A stretch of 64,000 nucleotides of DNA from CAWBJP01 sp044867425 (GTDB taxonomy: Bacteria > Actinomycetota > Acidimicrobiia > IMCC26256 > BP-133). The notes under the pieces are model-generated. The model was not told where the DNA came from, did not search any database, and saw only the letters and a list, made by a program, of their open reading frames with translations. Numbering within the stretch: the first letter of the stretch is position 1; the number at the start of each line of letters is the position of its first letter. The stretch is taken from contig JBIOUX010000115.1 of the NCBI GenBank assembly GCA_044867425.1, forward strand, positions 45,177 to 109,176, read 5' to 3'. Both the position numbers and the translations under genes were made by a program. This document shows, piece by piece, positions 10,071 through 18,300 of the stretch.

Positions 10071-11054
10071 TCAGGACGTGGCGTAGGCCGCCAGTGCCGG
10101 CTCGGTGGTCAGATGGTGCTCGCTGGCCCGCGTGTAGAGGTCGTAATGGAGTTGAACGGACTTCGCCACCGCCTCGGCCGTGTCCACGCCGGGCATTGCA
10201 CCCTGGAGGCAGACGGCACGGTCGATACGTCCGGGGTCGGCTGACCCCGGGTGGGCCAGAGCATCGATGATGATCGCGTAGTACGCGGCGTCGAACAGGG
10301 CCTGGAAGTGCTCGCCGGTACGGCCGGGGCAGATGTCCTGGGTGGCGATGTTGGCGGCCCCTTCGAGCCGGGAGCTCTCGGTCCAGGGGTCCCCGCCGCC
10401 GCTGCCCGTCAGCCAGACGAACTGATCGGTGCGGGAGTAGACGGAGGTGTACGAGACGTCCCCGGGGGTTTCATCGCCGGCGTTGAGCGCAGCGAGGAAC
10501 TTCGAGTTCGGCTTCATCTGCCAGAACGGCGCGACGCAGCTCTGGAAGCAGAGGACCTCGGTCTCCGTGAACCCGTGGCTGACCCCGGCCATGACCACCA
10601 TGTCGTCCACTGTCTGGCGGATGTCGGGCCACCACTTGATCGCCCAGCGCGGCTCCAGGGGTCCCTGGCTGAAGCCGACGACGTCCACCTTGCTGTTCGC
10701 CCGGGACGCCATTGACCGGATGGCGTGGACGACGTACTCGGTCGAGACCTGCATGTCCGCTCGGGCGTAGTCCGGCAGGGTCACGGCGCAGACGTCGTAG
10801 CCCTGCGACGACAGGACCTTGACGTAGTTCCACGACCAGGCTTCAGCGGTACCCGCCGTCCCGTGCACGAGCAGGACCGGCTCGTGGGCGCCCGAGAAAC
10901 TGTCGGGGCATGACAGGGCGGTGGCCAGCGTCTCTTCCGCCACCTGCAGCGTCGGACCCGGGTAGCCGGATTCGGAGGCGGAGGCGGAGCTGGTCAGAGA
11001 GATTCCGGAGAGCAGGATGAGACTGGCGAGGACGGCGAGAGTGCGTTGCTTCAT
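10071..11054 (-). CDS. Secreted lipase/esterase, alpha/beta hydrolase (class 2 lipase-like)
   Basis: A 327-residue exported hydrolase. Residues 1 to about 27 form a classic signal peptide (basic start, hydrophobic core, SSASASES cleavage region). HGTAGTAEAWSWNY near residue 64 is the oxyanion-side block, and GFSQG with nucleophile Ser129 is followed by PLEPRW, resembling the TWSQGG-LVxQW region of Candida antarctica lipase B-type enzymes. The ETPGDVSYTSVYSRTD block and a late EHFQALFDAA segment fit class 2 lipases; four or more cysteines could form disulfides. A strong ribosome site (GGAGGGG) precedes the ATG. It probably hydrolyses acyl esters outside the cell; the substrate is not known. 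Confidence 0.85.
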   Translation of the reverse strand: MKQRTLAVLASLILLSGISLTSSASASESGYPGPTLQVAEETLATALSCPDSFSGAHEPVLLVHGTAGTAEAWSWNYVKVLSSQGYDVCAVTLPDYARADMQVSTEYVVHAIRSMASRANSKVDVVGFSQGPLEPRWAIKWWPDIRQTVDDMVVMAGVSHGFTETEVLCFQSCVAPFWQMKPNSKFLAALNAGDETPGDVSYTSVYSRTDQFVWLTGSGGGDPWTESSRLEGAANIATQDICPGRTGEHFQALFDAAYYAIIIDALAHPGSADPGRIDRAVCLQGAMPGVDTAEAVAKSVQLHYDLYTRASEHHLTTEPALAAYATS

Positions 11055-11126
11055 CTTGTACCCCTCCCTTTCGCCGCCAGCGTAATCCCAGGGTTCTCCG
11101 GGCCACCAGGATGGATTGGCTGACGC

Positions 11127-11936
11127 TCAGGGCCGGTTGTGGATGAACTGCAGGGCCTCGGCCCGGGTGGCAGGGTTGTCCCGGAAGAGGCCCCGCACGG
11201 CGGAGGTCACCGTGGTCGTTCCCGGTTTCTGGACGCCCCGCATGGACATGCAGAGATGCTCCGCCTCGATGACCACCAGGACGCCCCGGGGGTTGAGGCT
11301 GCGCTCGATCTCGTCGGCGATCTGGCTGGTCAGCCGCTCCTGGACCTGGGGCCGGCGGGAGTACGACTCGACCAGCCGGGCCAGCTTGGACAGGCCGGTG
11401 ATGCGCCCGTTCTCGTTCGGAACGTAGGCCACGTGCGCCTGGCCGAGCATGGGGATGAGGTGATGTTCACAGAGACTGTAAAGAGGGATGTCCTTGACCA
11501 TGATCATCTCGTCGTGGTCGGCGGCGAAGGTGACGGCCAGGTGCTGGTCGGGGCAGTCGTGTAGCCCGGAGAAGACCTCTTCGTACATGGCGGCCACCCG
11601 CTCGGGGGTCCGGCGCAGGCCGTCCCGGTCGGGGTTCTCGCCGATGGCCTCGAGGATCTCCCGGACCGCCTTTTCGATGCGCTCCTTGTCGACGCCACCC
11701 TCCACCTGCTCGACGACTTCGTCAGTGACGGCATAGCCGGCCAGCTCCATCAGGTCGGCATAGGAGACATCGAGGGTCCGGCCGAGACCCCGCAGGACAT
11801 GGGGGGAGGGGGATCTCACCTCGTCGCGCTCAAGCTTCTGGAGGTAGGCGATCGAGATGCCGGCGCCGTCGGCCACGGACTTGAGCGAGCGCCGTCCGAT
11901 CTTGCGGAGATCACGGAGTCGGGTTCCCAGAGACAT
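11127..11936 (-). CDS. folE: GTP cyclohydrolase I with N-terminal XRE helix-turn-helix domain
   Basis: A 269-residue fusion. Residues 4-68 form an XRE/Cro-type DNA-binding domain (LRKIGRRSLKSVADGAGIS, then YLQKLERDEVRSPSPHVLRGLGRTL). Residues about 84-269 are complete GTP cyclohydrolase I, which makes dihydroneopterin triphosphate, first step of folate synthesis. Zinc ligands C156, H159 (LCEHH) and C229 (HLCMSMRG) are present, as is RRPQVQERLT. Ordinary FolE is near 200 residues, so the extra length is the HTH. ATG 11936 is chosen because a -10 (TACGCT) ends 8 bases before it; a TTG at 11969 would add 11 residues. It is divergent from folP across an inverted repeat. Confidence 0.93.
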   Translation of the reverse strand: MSLGTRLRDLRKIGRRSLKSVADGAGISIAYLQKLERDEVRSPSPHVLRGLGRTLDVSYADLMELAGYAVTDEVVEQVEGGVDKERIEKAVREILEAIGENPDRDGLRRTPERVAAMYEEVFSGLHDCPDQHLAVTFAADHDEMIMVKDIPLYSLCEHHLIPMLGQAHVAYVPNENGRITGLSKLARLVESYSRRPQVQERLTSQIADEIERSLNPRGVLVVIEAEHLCMSMRGVQKPGTTTVTSAVRGLFRDNPATRAEALQFIHNRP

Positions 11937-11944
11937 GGCTGTCG

Positions 11945-11950
11945 AGCGTA
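11945..11950 (-). promoter_or_regulatory. -10 element TACGCT for leaderless folE mRNA
   Basis: On the minus strand TACGCT is followed by 8 bases and the ATG at 11936, with no Shine-Dalgarno sequence. The element is directly next to the left arm of the folE/folP inverted repeat. Confidence 0.6.
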
Positions 11951-12001
11951 TACGAAAGTAGTTGGCCAAGCGCTCGGCTTCCGGCTCCTACTACTTTGGT
12001 A
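11951..12001. promoter_or_regulatory. Inverted repeat over the divergent folE/folP promoters
   Basis: TACGAAAGTAG (11951-11961) and CTACTTTGGTA (11991-12001) are inverted copies with 10 of 11 matches and a 29-base spacer; their centres are 40 bases apart, close to four helical turns. The left arm abuts the folE -10; the right arm covers 11995-12000, where the folP -35 should lie (17 bases from its -10). An 8-bp palindrome CGTATACG (11947-11954) overlaps the left arm. The placement suits repression of both genes, possibly by the XRE domain of FolE itself; that is inference. Confidence 0.55.
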
Positions 12002-12017
12002 GCACATTCGGCACCGA

Positions 12018-12023
12018 TAGGCT
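12018..12023 (+). promoter_or_regulatory. -10 element TAGGCT for leaderless folP mRNA
   Basis: TAGGCT ends 7 bases before GTG 12031, and there is no ribosome site. The same TAGGCTGCG string precedes the sigma factor gene and purL. Confidence 0.6.
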
Positions 12024-12030
12024 GCGAGCC

Positions 12031-12945
12031 GTGATGCTCGGTCTGGCCCTCGACCGCCCGGCGGTCATGGGCATCGTCAACGTCACCCCCGACTCGTTTT
12101 CCGACGGGGGGCGCTACCTCGACGCCGGTCTGGCCGTGGCCCACGGCCTCGACCTGGTGGTGGCGGGAGCGGATGTGCTCGATGTGGGCGGCGAGTCGAC
12201 CCGGCCCGGCGCCACTCCGGTCGAGGCCGGCGAGGAGATCCGCCGGGTGGTGCCCGTCGTCCGCCGCCTGGCCACCGAAGCGGGCGTGCCCGTGAGCGTG
12301 GACACCATGAAGGCCGAGGTGGCGGCGGCCGCCCTGGAGGCGGGGGCCAGGGTGATCAACGACGTGTCCGCCGGACGGGCCGACGCTGCCATGCTGCCCC
12401 TGGTGGCCGGCGCCGGCGCCGGCTACGTCGCCATGCACATGCTGGGGACTCCCGCCACCATGCAGGAAGACCCCCGCTACGACGACGTGGTGGCCGAGGT
12501 GGGCGACTTCCTCGAGGAACGGCTGGAGGCGGCCACCGGCGCCGGGATCGCCGCCGGGGATCTCATGGCCGACCCTGGCATCGGGTTCGGCAAGACCACG
12601 GCCCACAACCTCGAGCTTCTCCGCCGCCTGCCCGAGCTGGTGGAGCGCCTCGCTCCCGTCCCCGTGCTGGTGGGCGTGTCGCGCAAGGCCTTCCTCGGCC
12701 AGGTGCTGGCCGGGCCCGACGGGCGCAGCCGGCCCGCGGACGAGCGGGAGGAGGCCACGCTGGCCAGCGTGGTCTGGGCCTTCGATCACGGGGCGGCCAT
12801 GGTGCGGGTCCATGACGCCCGTCCTGCTGCCGAGGCGGCCCAGCTGCTCACCGCGCTGGCCGCCGTTGGCCCGTCCGACCCCGATCTCGAGGTCAGCTGG
12901 CGACAGCCACGACCCGGAGACCGGCCCAGGACGACCACGAGCTGA
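12031..12945 (+). CDS. folP: Dihydropteroate synthase
   Basis: A 304-residue enzyme joining 4-aminobenzoate to dihydropterin pyrophosphate, the step blocked by sulfonamides. The N-terminal GIVNVTPDSFSDGG is the pterin and pyrophosphate loop; GGESTRPGATPV and INDVSAGRAD follow, then DPGIGFGKTTAHNLELL and VGVSRKAFLG (substrate pocket). Length is close to the family norm with a short C-terminal extension. GTG 12031 is preferred over ATG 12034 from the leaderless promoter geometry. The next gene starts one base after its stop, so the two are cotranscribed. Confidence 0.95.
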   Translation: MMLGLALDRPAVMGIVNVTPDSFSDGGRYLDAGLAVAHGLDLVVAGADVLDVGGESTRPGATPVEAGEEIRRVVPVVRRLATEAGVPVSVDTMKAEVAAAALEAGARVINDVSAGRADAAMLPLVAGAGAGYVAMHMLGTPATMQEDPRYDDVVAEVGDFLEERLEAATGAGIAAGDLMADPGIGFGKTTAHNLELLRRLPELVERLAPVPVLVGVSRKAFLGQVLAGPDGRSRPADEREEATLASVVWAFDHGAAMVRVHDARPAAEAAQLLTALAAVGPSDPDLEVSWRQPRPGDRPRTTTS

Positions 12946-12946
12946 C

Positions 12947-13489
12947 ATGGCCACCACACCGCGACCGATGAAGGGGAAGTGGGCCAAGGGCATCGAGCCC
13001 CGCTTCTTCATCTGGGTCATCAAGGACCGCCTGGCCGCCTGCGAGCGGCCCGGTGGCTATGCCCGCAACCACCGCAAGGTGCGCCGGATGGAGGAGATCA
13101 TCTGGCTGCAGCAGCACGAGTTCACCCGGGTCGTCTCGCTCCTGGACACGCCCCACAATCTCCATGCCTACGAGGAGATGGGCATGCCCTGCCTCCAGGT
13201 GGCCCTCGGCCCCGCCGGCGGCGACCTGCCCGTCCTCCTCCCCGAGGTCTTCACCACCATCGCCGAGCTGCTCGATGATCCCGACGAGCGCATCCTCATC
13301 CACCTGGAGGAGTTCGGCGACCGCCTGCTGGGCGTGATCGCCGGCTACCTGCTCTACACCGGCCTGGTGGACACGGGGCCGCTCGCCGTCTCGGTGGTGG
13401 AGCGCCTCACCCAGCGCCAGATGGGCCCTCCGGGACGGGAGATCGTGAGTGTGACTCTGGAAGAGAAGCTGACCCGGCGCCGGAAGTAG
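12947..13489 (+). CDS. Dual-specificity phosphatase-fold protein lacking the catalytic cysteine
   Basis: A 180-residue protein whose order of elements matches small dual-specificity phosphatases: RVVSLLDTPHNLHAYEEMGM (residues 61-80), then FTTIAELL and ILIH leading into the P-loop. The signature HC-x5-R reads H119-L120-EEFGD-R126, so the nucleophilic cysteine is leucine and the loop glycine is also changed. The downstream helix GVIAGYLLYTGLV matches active members. It should not be a cysteine phosphatase; binding a phospho-ligand or protein is possible. ATG 12947 lies one base after the folP stop, and a frame open from 12812 is its in-gene extension. It sits between folP and purA. Confidence 0.75.
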   Translation: MATTPRPMKGKWAKGIEPRFFIWVIKDRLAACERPGGYARNHRKVRRMEEIIWLQQHEFTRVVSLLDTPHNLHAYEEMGMPCLQVALGPAGGDLPVLLPEVFTTIAELLDDPDERILIHLEEFGDRLLGVIAGYLLYTGLVDTGPLAVSVVERLTQRQMGPPGREIVSVTLEEKLTRRRK

Positions 13490-13492
13490 GCT
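13487..13492 (+). promoter_or_regulatory. Possible -10 element TAGGCT upstream of purA
   Basis: TAGGCT, its first three bases being the stop of the preceding gene, would start transcription near 13500. That leaves a leader of about 30 bases with GAGGGG before the purA GTG at 13530. Confidence 0.4.
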
Positions 13493-13529
13493 TTTCCCAC
13501 GTGATGACGCCAGAACGAGGGGCTGTGCT

Positions 13530-14816
13530 GTGCCGGGGACGGTGATCGTCGGCACCCAGTGGGGGGACGAGGGCAAGGGCCGCTTCACCGACCTGCTGGC
13601 CGATCAGATGCAGATGGTCGTCCGCTACCAGGGCGGACACAATGCCGGCCACACCATCGTCGCCGACGGGCACACCCTGGCGCTCCAGCTCGTGCCCTCG
13701 GGGATCCTCTATCCCCACATCACCCCGGTCATCGGCAACGGCGTGGTGGTCGACCCGGCCGTGCTCCTGGCCGAGCTCGACATGCTCGCCGGCAAGGGCA
13801 TCGACACCTCCCGCCTGGCGCTGTCGGGCAACGCCCACCTGATCATGCCCTACCACTTCGAGCTCGACCGGGTGACGGAGCGGTTCCTGGGCAAGTCGAA
13901 GCTGGGCACCACCAAGCGGGGCATCGGGCCCGCCTACGCCGACAAGGCCAACCGGGTCGGCATCCGGGTTCAGGACCTGCTGGATGAGAAGATCTTCGCC
14001 GCCAAGCTCGACCTGGCCCTGCGGGAGAAGAACGGCGTCCTGGCCAAGGTGTACAACCGCCTGCCCCTCACCGCGGGCGAGATCTTCACCCGCTACCGCA
14101 GCTACCGGGCTCGCCTGGAGCCGATGATCGCCGACACCGTCCACCTCGTCCACGAGGCCCTGGCTGCCGGCCACCACGTCCTCTTCGAGGGGGCCCAGGC
14201 CACCTTCCTGGACCTCGACCACGGCACCTATCCCTATGTGACGTCGTCCAACCCGGTAGCCGGCGGGGCCTGCACCGGGGCCGGCGTGGGCCCCCGGGAC
14301 ATCGACCGGGTCATCGGGGTGGTCAAGGCCTACGTCACCCGGGTGGGCAGCGGGCCCTTCCCCACCGAGCTGTTCGACGAGACCGGCGACCTGCTGGTGG
14401 AGCGGGGCGACGAGTACGGCACCAACACCGGGCGACGGCGCCGGCCCGGCTGGCTCGACGCCGTCATGCTCCGGCACGCCATCCGCCTCAACACCTGCAC
14501 CGAGCTGGCCATCACCAAGCTGGACGTCCTCGCCGCCCTGCCCGAGCTCCGGATCTGTGTGGCCTACGAGGACGACCAGGGCCAGCGCTACACCCACGTC
14601 CCCTACCACCAGTCGGTGCTCCACAAGGTGCGCCCGATCTACGAGACCCTCCCGGGCTGGGAGCGGGAGATCGGCGAGGTCAACCGGCTGGAGGACCTCC
14701 CCGGCCCGGCCCGGACCTACGTGGCCCGCATCGAGGAGCTGGCCGGGGTGCCGGTCACCTACGTGGCGGTCGGCCCCGCCCGGGACCAGACGGTCGTCAT
14801 GCCCACCGCCGCCTGA
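13530..14816 (+). CDS. purA: Adenylosuccinate synthetase
   Basis: A 428-residue enzyme joining IMP and aspartate with GTP to give adenylosuccinate, the committed step to AMP. N-terminal GTQWGDEGKGRFTD is the GTP/IMP loop with catalytic Asp; GGHNAGHTI, KRGIGPAYADKANRVGIR, EGAQATFLDLDHGTYP and the late TGRRRRPGWLDA (guanine-side) blocks are all present. Length matches the family. The GTG start has GAGGGG upstream. The stop overlaps the purD start by one base (TGATG), tying it to the downstream purine genes. Confidence 0.97.
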   Translation: MPGTVIVGTQWGDEGKGRFTDLLADQMQMVVRYQGGHNAGHTIVADGHTLALQLVPSGILYPHITPVIGNGVVVDPAVLLAELDMLAGKGIDTSRLALSGNAHLIMPYHFELDRVTERFLGKSKLGTTKRGIGPAYADKANRVGIRVQDLLDEKIFAAKLDLALREKNGVLAKVYNRLPLTAGEIFTRYRSYRARLEPMIADTVHLVHEALAAGHHVLFEGAQATFLDLDHGTYPYVTSSNPVAGGACTGAGVGPRDIDRVIGVVKAYVTRVGSGPFPTELFDETGDLLVERGDEYGTNTGRRRRPGWLDAVMLRHAIRLNTCTELAITKLDVLAALPELRICVAYEDDQGQRYTHVPYHQSVLHKVRPIYETLPGWEREIGEVNRLEDLPGPARTYVARIEELAGVPVTYVAVGPARDQTVVMPTAA

Positions 14817-16081
14817 TGCGGGTCCTGGTCGTCGGCTCCGGCGGACGGGAGCACGCCCTGGCCTGGGGCCTGAGCCGGGCCGGCCACGAGGTGGTGGGCG
14901 CCCCCGGCAGCCCGGGCATCGCCGGGCTCGGCCGCTGCCTGGCGGTGGACGCCGCCGACCCGGCGGCGGTGGCGGCGCTGGCCGACGACCTCGACGTCGA
15001 GGTGGTGGTGGTGGGTCCCGAGGTCCCGCTGGTGGCCGGGGTGGTCGACGCCGTGGAGGCCCGGGGGCGCCTGGCCTTCGGGCCCCGGGCCGCCGCCGCC
15101 CGCCTGGAGGGGTCGAAGGCGTGGATGAAGGAGGTGCTGGCCGGAGCCGGGGTTCCCACCGCCCGGTTCGGCACCTTCACCGACGAGGCCGCGGCCGGCG
15201 CCTTCCTCGAGGCCCTGCCCGGCTTCTACGTGGTAAAGACAGACGGGCTGGCGGCGGGGAAAGGCGTGCTTGTGACCGAGTCGCTGGCCGAGGCCAAGGA
15301 GGCGGTGCGGGTCTACCTCTCCGGCGAGGCGTTCGGCGACGCCGGGCGCACCGTGGTCATCGAGGAGGGCCTCACCGGGCCGGAGCTGTCGCTGCTCGTC
15401 CTGTGCGACGGGCGTCCCGACGGTGCCCTCCCCCTCGCCCCCGCCCAGGATTTCAAACGCATCGGCGAGGGCGACACCGGCCCCAACACGGGCGGCATGG
15501 GGGCCTACTCGCCGGTGCCCTTCGTGGGCCCCGATGTCGTCGAGGAGGTGCTGGCCAAGGCGATCCTGCCGACGCTGCACGATCTCGAGGGACGGGAGGT
15601 GCCCTACCGGGGGATCCTCTACGCCGGGCTCATGCTCACTCCCGAGGGCCCCAAGATCCTGGAGTACAACGTCCGCTTCGGCGACCCGGAGTGCCAGGTT
15701 GTGATTCCCCGGCTGGCATCTGATCTCGGTGCGCATCTTCGGGAATCGGCGGAAGGCCGCCTGCGGACCCCCGTGGTCTGGCACGACGAGGCGTGCATCA
15801 CGGTGGTGCTGGCGTCGGAGGGATACCCTGCTTCGCCTCGGACGGGGGACCCTGTCCTCGGTCTCGAAGCGGCCGGTGAGGTGGAGGGAGTCACGGTTTT
15901 TCACGCTGGGACAAAGCGCAATGAGGGAGGCGACGTCCTGACCGGCGGGGGCCGGGTCTTGAACGTCACCGCGCTGGGGTCTTCGTTGGCGGAGGCGCGG
16001 GAGCGTGCCTACCGGGCGGTCGATCGGATCTCGTGGCCCGGCATGCAGTTCCGGCGGGACATCGCCAGGGGGTCGCGGTGA
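14816..16081 (+). CDS. purD: Phosphoribosylamine-glycine ligase (GARS)
   Basis: A 421-residue ATP-grasp enzyme forming GAR from phosphoribosylamine, glycine and ATP, step two of IMP synthesis. The N-terminus VLVVGSGGREHALAW is diagnostic; GPEVPLVAGVVD, KAWMKEVLAGAGVPTA, VVKTDGLAAGKGVLV (ATP-grasp lysine region) and NTGGMGAYSPVP follow, and YNVRFGDPECQV carries metal-binding residues. The ATG overlaps the purA stop. From about 15700 codon usage loosens slightly (more T-ending codons), then recovers; no frameshift is seen. The stop overlaps the purB GTG. Confidence 0.97.
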   Translation: MRVLVVGSGGREHALAWGLSRAGHEVVGAPGSPGIAGLGRCLAVDAADPAAVAALADDLDVEVVVVGPEVPLVAGVVDAVEARGRLAFGPRAAAARLEGSKAWMKEVLAGAGVPTARFGTFTDEAAAGAFLEALPGFYVVKTDGLAAGKGVLVTESLAEAKEAVRVYLSGEAFGDAGRTVVIEEGLTGPELSLLVLCDGRPDGALPLAPAQDFKRIGEGDTGPNTGGMGAYSPVPFVGPDVVEEVLAKAILPTLHDLEGREVPYRGILYAGLMLTPEGPKILEYNVRFGDPECQVVIPRLASDLGAHLRESAEGRLRTPVVWHDEACITVVLASEGYPASPRTGDPVLGLEAAGEVEGVTVFHAGTKRNEGGDVLTGGGRVLNVTALGSSLAEARERAYRAVDRISWPGMQFRRDIARGSR

Positions 16082-17412
16082 TTCCCCGGTATTCGATCTC
16101 CCCGATGAAGGACCTCTTCACCGACGAGGCCAAGTTCGGCACCTGGCTGGAGGTGGAGATCCTGGCCGTGGAGGCGTGGGCCGAGTTGGGGGTGGTGCCC
16201 GCGGCCGACGCCGCCGCCATCCGGGAGCGGGCCGGCTTCGACGTGGCCGCCATCGAGGACCGGGAGCGGGTCACCAGCCACGACGTGGCTGCTTTCGTCG
16301 ACGTGGTGGCGCAGCGGGCGGGGGAGCCGGCGGGCAAGTGGGTCCACTACGGGCTCACGTCGTCCGACGTGGTCGACACCGCGTTGTCCCTCATCCTCAC
16401 CCGGGCCGCCGACCTGCTGGTGGAGGCGGCCGCCCGCCTCGAGGCGGTCATCGCCAAACGGGCCCGCGAGCTGCGGGACGTCCCCATGGTGGGTCGGACC
16501 CATGGCATCCACGCCGAGCCCACCACCATGGGGGCCAAGCTGGCCCTGTGGGCGCTCCAGATGCGCCGGGAGCGGACCCGGCTGCGCCGGGCCCGGGCGG
16601 CGGTGGCGGTGGGCAAGCTGTCGGGGGCGGTGGGGACGTACTCCAACGTCGACCCCAAGGTGGAGGCCTACGTGTGCCGGCGCCTCGGCCTGCGTCCGGT
16701 ACCCGCCACCCAGGTCCTGGCCCGGGACCGCCACGCCGAGTTCGCCTACGCCTGCGCCTCGGCCGGGGCGGCGGTGGAGGCCTTCGCCACCGAGATCCGC
16801 CATCTGCAGCGCACCGAGGTCGGCGAGGCCGCCGAACCCTTCGCCACCGGTGCCCAGAAGGGCTCGTCGGCCATGCCCCACAAGCGCAACCCGGTGCGCT
16901 GCGAGCAGCTCAGCGGCCTCGCCCGGGTGCTGCGGGCCAACGTGGTGCCCGCCCTGGAGAACGTGGCCCTGTGGCACGAGCGGGACATCTCCCACTCCTC
17001 AGTGGAGCGGGTCGTCCTCCCCGACTCGGCCATGCTGGCCTACTACCTGCTCGTCCGCTTCGCCGACATCGTGGACGGCCTCGAGGTCTTTCCCGAGCGG
17101 ATGCTGGAGAACCTGGAGCGGTCCTACGGGCTGGTGTTCTCCCAGCCGGTGCTGCTGGCCCTGGTGGAGGCCGGCCTGTCCCGGGACGCCGCCTACCGCA
17201 TCACCCAGCGGGCTGCCATGGCCGCCTGGGAGCAGCGCCGCCCGTTCCACGAGGTCCTGCTGGCCGACCCCGAGGTGACGGCGCGCCTGACCCCCGAGCG
17301 CCTGGCCGCCTGCTTCGACCTGAAGGCCGCCCTGGCCAACGCCGGACGGGTCTTCGACGCGCTCGACCATGATGACGGGGACCCCGCGGACCCCGTGGAG
17401 GAGGACGGATAA
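16078..17412 (+). CDS. purB: Adenylosuccinate lyase
   Basis: A 444-residue fumarase/aspartase-superfamily enzyme acting twice in purine synthesis: SAICAR to AICAR, and adenylosuccinate to AMP. The start is GTG 16078, giving MIPRYSISPMKDLFTDEAKF, overlapping the purD stop by four bases; a frame from 16033 would overlap purD by 49 bases and is rejected. Conserved blocks: YGLTSSDVVDTA (near residue 95), VGRTHGIHAEPTTMG with the catalytic His, and the mobile signature loop GSSAMPHKRNPVRCEQ. Length fits the short PurB type. Confidence 0.97.
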   Translation: MIPRYSISPMKDLFTDEAKFGTWLEVEILAVEAWAELGVVPAADAAAIRERAGFDVAAIEDRERVTSHDVAAFVDVVAQRAGEPAGKWVHYGLTSSDVVDTALSLILTRAADLLVEAAARLEAVIAKRARELRDVPMVGRTHGIHAEPTTMGAKLALWALQMRRERTRLRRARAAVAVGKLSGAVGTYSNVDPKVEAYVCRRLGLRPVPATQVLARDRHAEFAYACASAGAAVEAFATEIRHLQRTEVGEAAEPFATGAQKGSSAMPHKRNPVRCEQLSGLARVLRANVVPALENVALWHERDISHSSVERVVLPDSAMLAYYLLVRFADIVDGLEVFPERMLENLERSYGLVFSQPVLLALVEAGLSRDAAYRITQRAAMAAWEQRRPFHEVLLADPEVTARLTPERLAACFDLKAALANAGRVFDALDHDDGDPADPVEEDG

Positions 17413-18300
17413 GTGGTTTCCATCGCCCTGCCCAAGGTGCGCTCGGGGAAGGTGCGGGAGGTGTACGAGGTCTCGGACGACTCGCTGCTGCTGGTGGCCT
17501 CCGACCGCATCTCGGCCTTCGATGTCGTGCTCGACCAGCCCATCCCCGACAAGGGCCGGGTCCTCACCGGCCTGTCCACCCACTGGTTCAACGCCACCTC
17601 CGATCTGGTGGAGAACCACCTGATCTCCGCCGACCCCACCGACCTCCCCTCCATGTGCGGGCCGGACGTGGCCGGGCGGGCCATGTTGGTCCGGGCCGCC
17701 CAGCCCGTCCCCATGGAATGTGTGGTGCGGGGCTACCTGTTCGGGTCGGCCTGGAAGGAGTACGAGAAGTCGGGGACGGTCAACGGCGTGGCCCTGCCCG
17801 AGGGCCTGGTGGAGGCGGCCCGGCTCGACGAGCCCATCTTCACGCCCACCACCAAGGCCACCGAGGGCCACGACCTGGCCCTCACCCCCGAGGAGGCCGT
17901 CGCGCTGGTGGGCCGGTCCCGTTACGAGGAGCTGCGCGACCTGTCCATCGCCGTGTACCGCTTCGGTTCGGTCAACGCCGCCATGCGGGGCATCCTGCTG
18001 GCCGACACCAAGTTCGAGTTCGGCGAGGTCGACGGCCGGCTGATCCTGATCGACGAAGCCCTCACCCCGGACTCGTCCCGGTTCTGGCCCGCCGATGAAT
18101 GGGAGCCGGGCACCGTACCGCCCTCCTTCGACAAGCAGTACGTGCGCCAGTACCTGCTCGACACCGGCTGGGACGGCACCCCGCCTCCGCCGCCGCTCCC
18201 CGACGACGTGGTGGCCGGGACCCGGTCGCGATACATCGAGGCCTACGACCTGCTCACCGAGTCGAGCTTTGACGACTGGTACGGAGGCGAGACGGCATGA
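17413..18300 (+). CDS. purC: SAICAR synthetase
   Basis: A 295-residue enzyme coupling CAIR and aspartate with ATP. The N-terminal GKVREVYEV loop, LLVASDRISAFDVVLDQPIPDKG, ECVVRGYLFGSAWKEY, and LIDEALTPDSSRFWPADEW blocks are conserved and in order. Length is that of the longer actinobacterial form. The GTG start directly follows the purB stop with no spacing, and the stop overlaps purS by four bases (ATGA). It is part of the tightly packed purD-purB-purC-purS-purQ-pyrE run. Confidence 0.97.
   Translation: MVSIALPKVRSGKVREVYEVSDDSLLLVASDRISAFDVVLDQPIPDKGRVLTGLSTHWFNATSDLVENHLISADPTDLPSMCGPDVAGRAMLVRAAQPVPMECVVRGYLFGSAWKEYEKSGTVNGVALPEGLVEAARLDEPIFTPTTKATEGHDLALTPEEAVALVGRSRYEELRDLSIAVYRFGSVNAAMRGILLADTKFEFGEVDGRLILIDEALTPDSSRFWPADEWEPGTVPPSFDKQYVRQYLLDTGWDGTPPPPPLPDDVVAGTRSRYIEAYDLLTESSFDDWYGGETA

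Noticed and set aside
10466..10490. GTCCCCGGGGGTTTCATC in the lipase gene as another mini-element copy
   Set aside because: It lacks the GTGTCCCC core, and the encoded ETPGDVSYTS appears to be native lipase sequence.
10071..11054. GFSQGP as a damaged lipase nucleophile motif
   Set aside because: The pentapeptide GFSQG is complete; the proline lies outside GxSxG.
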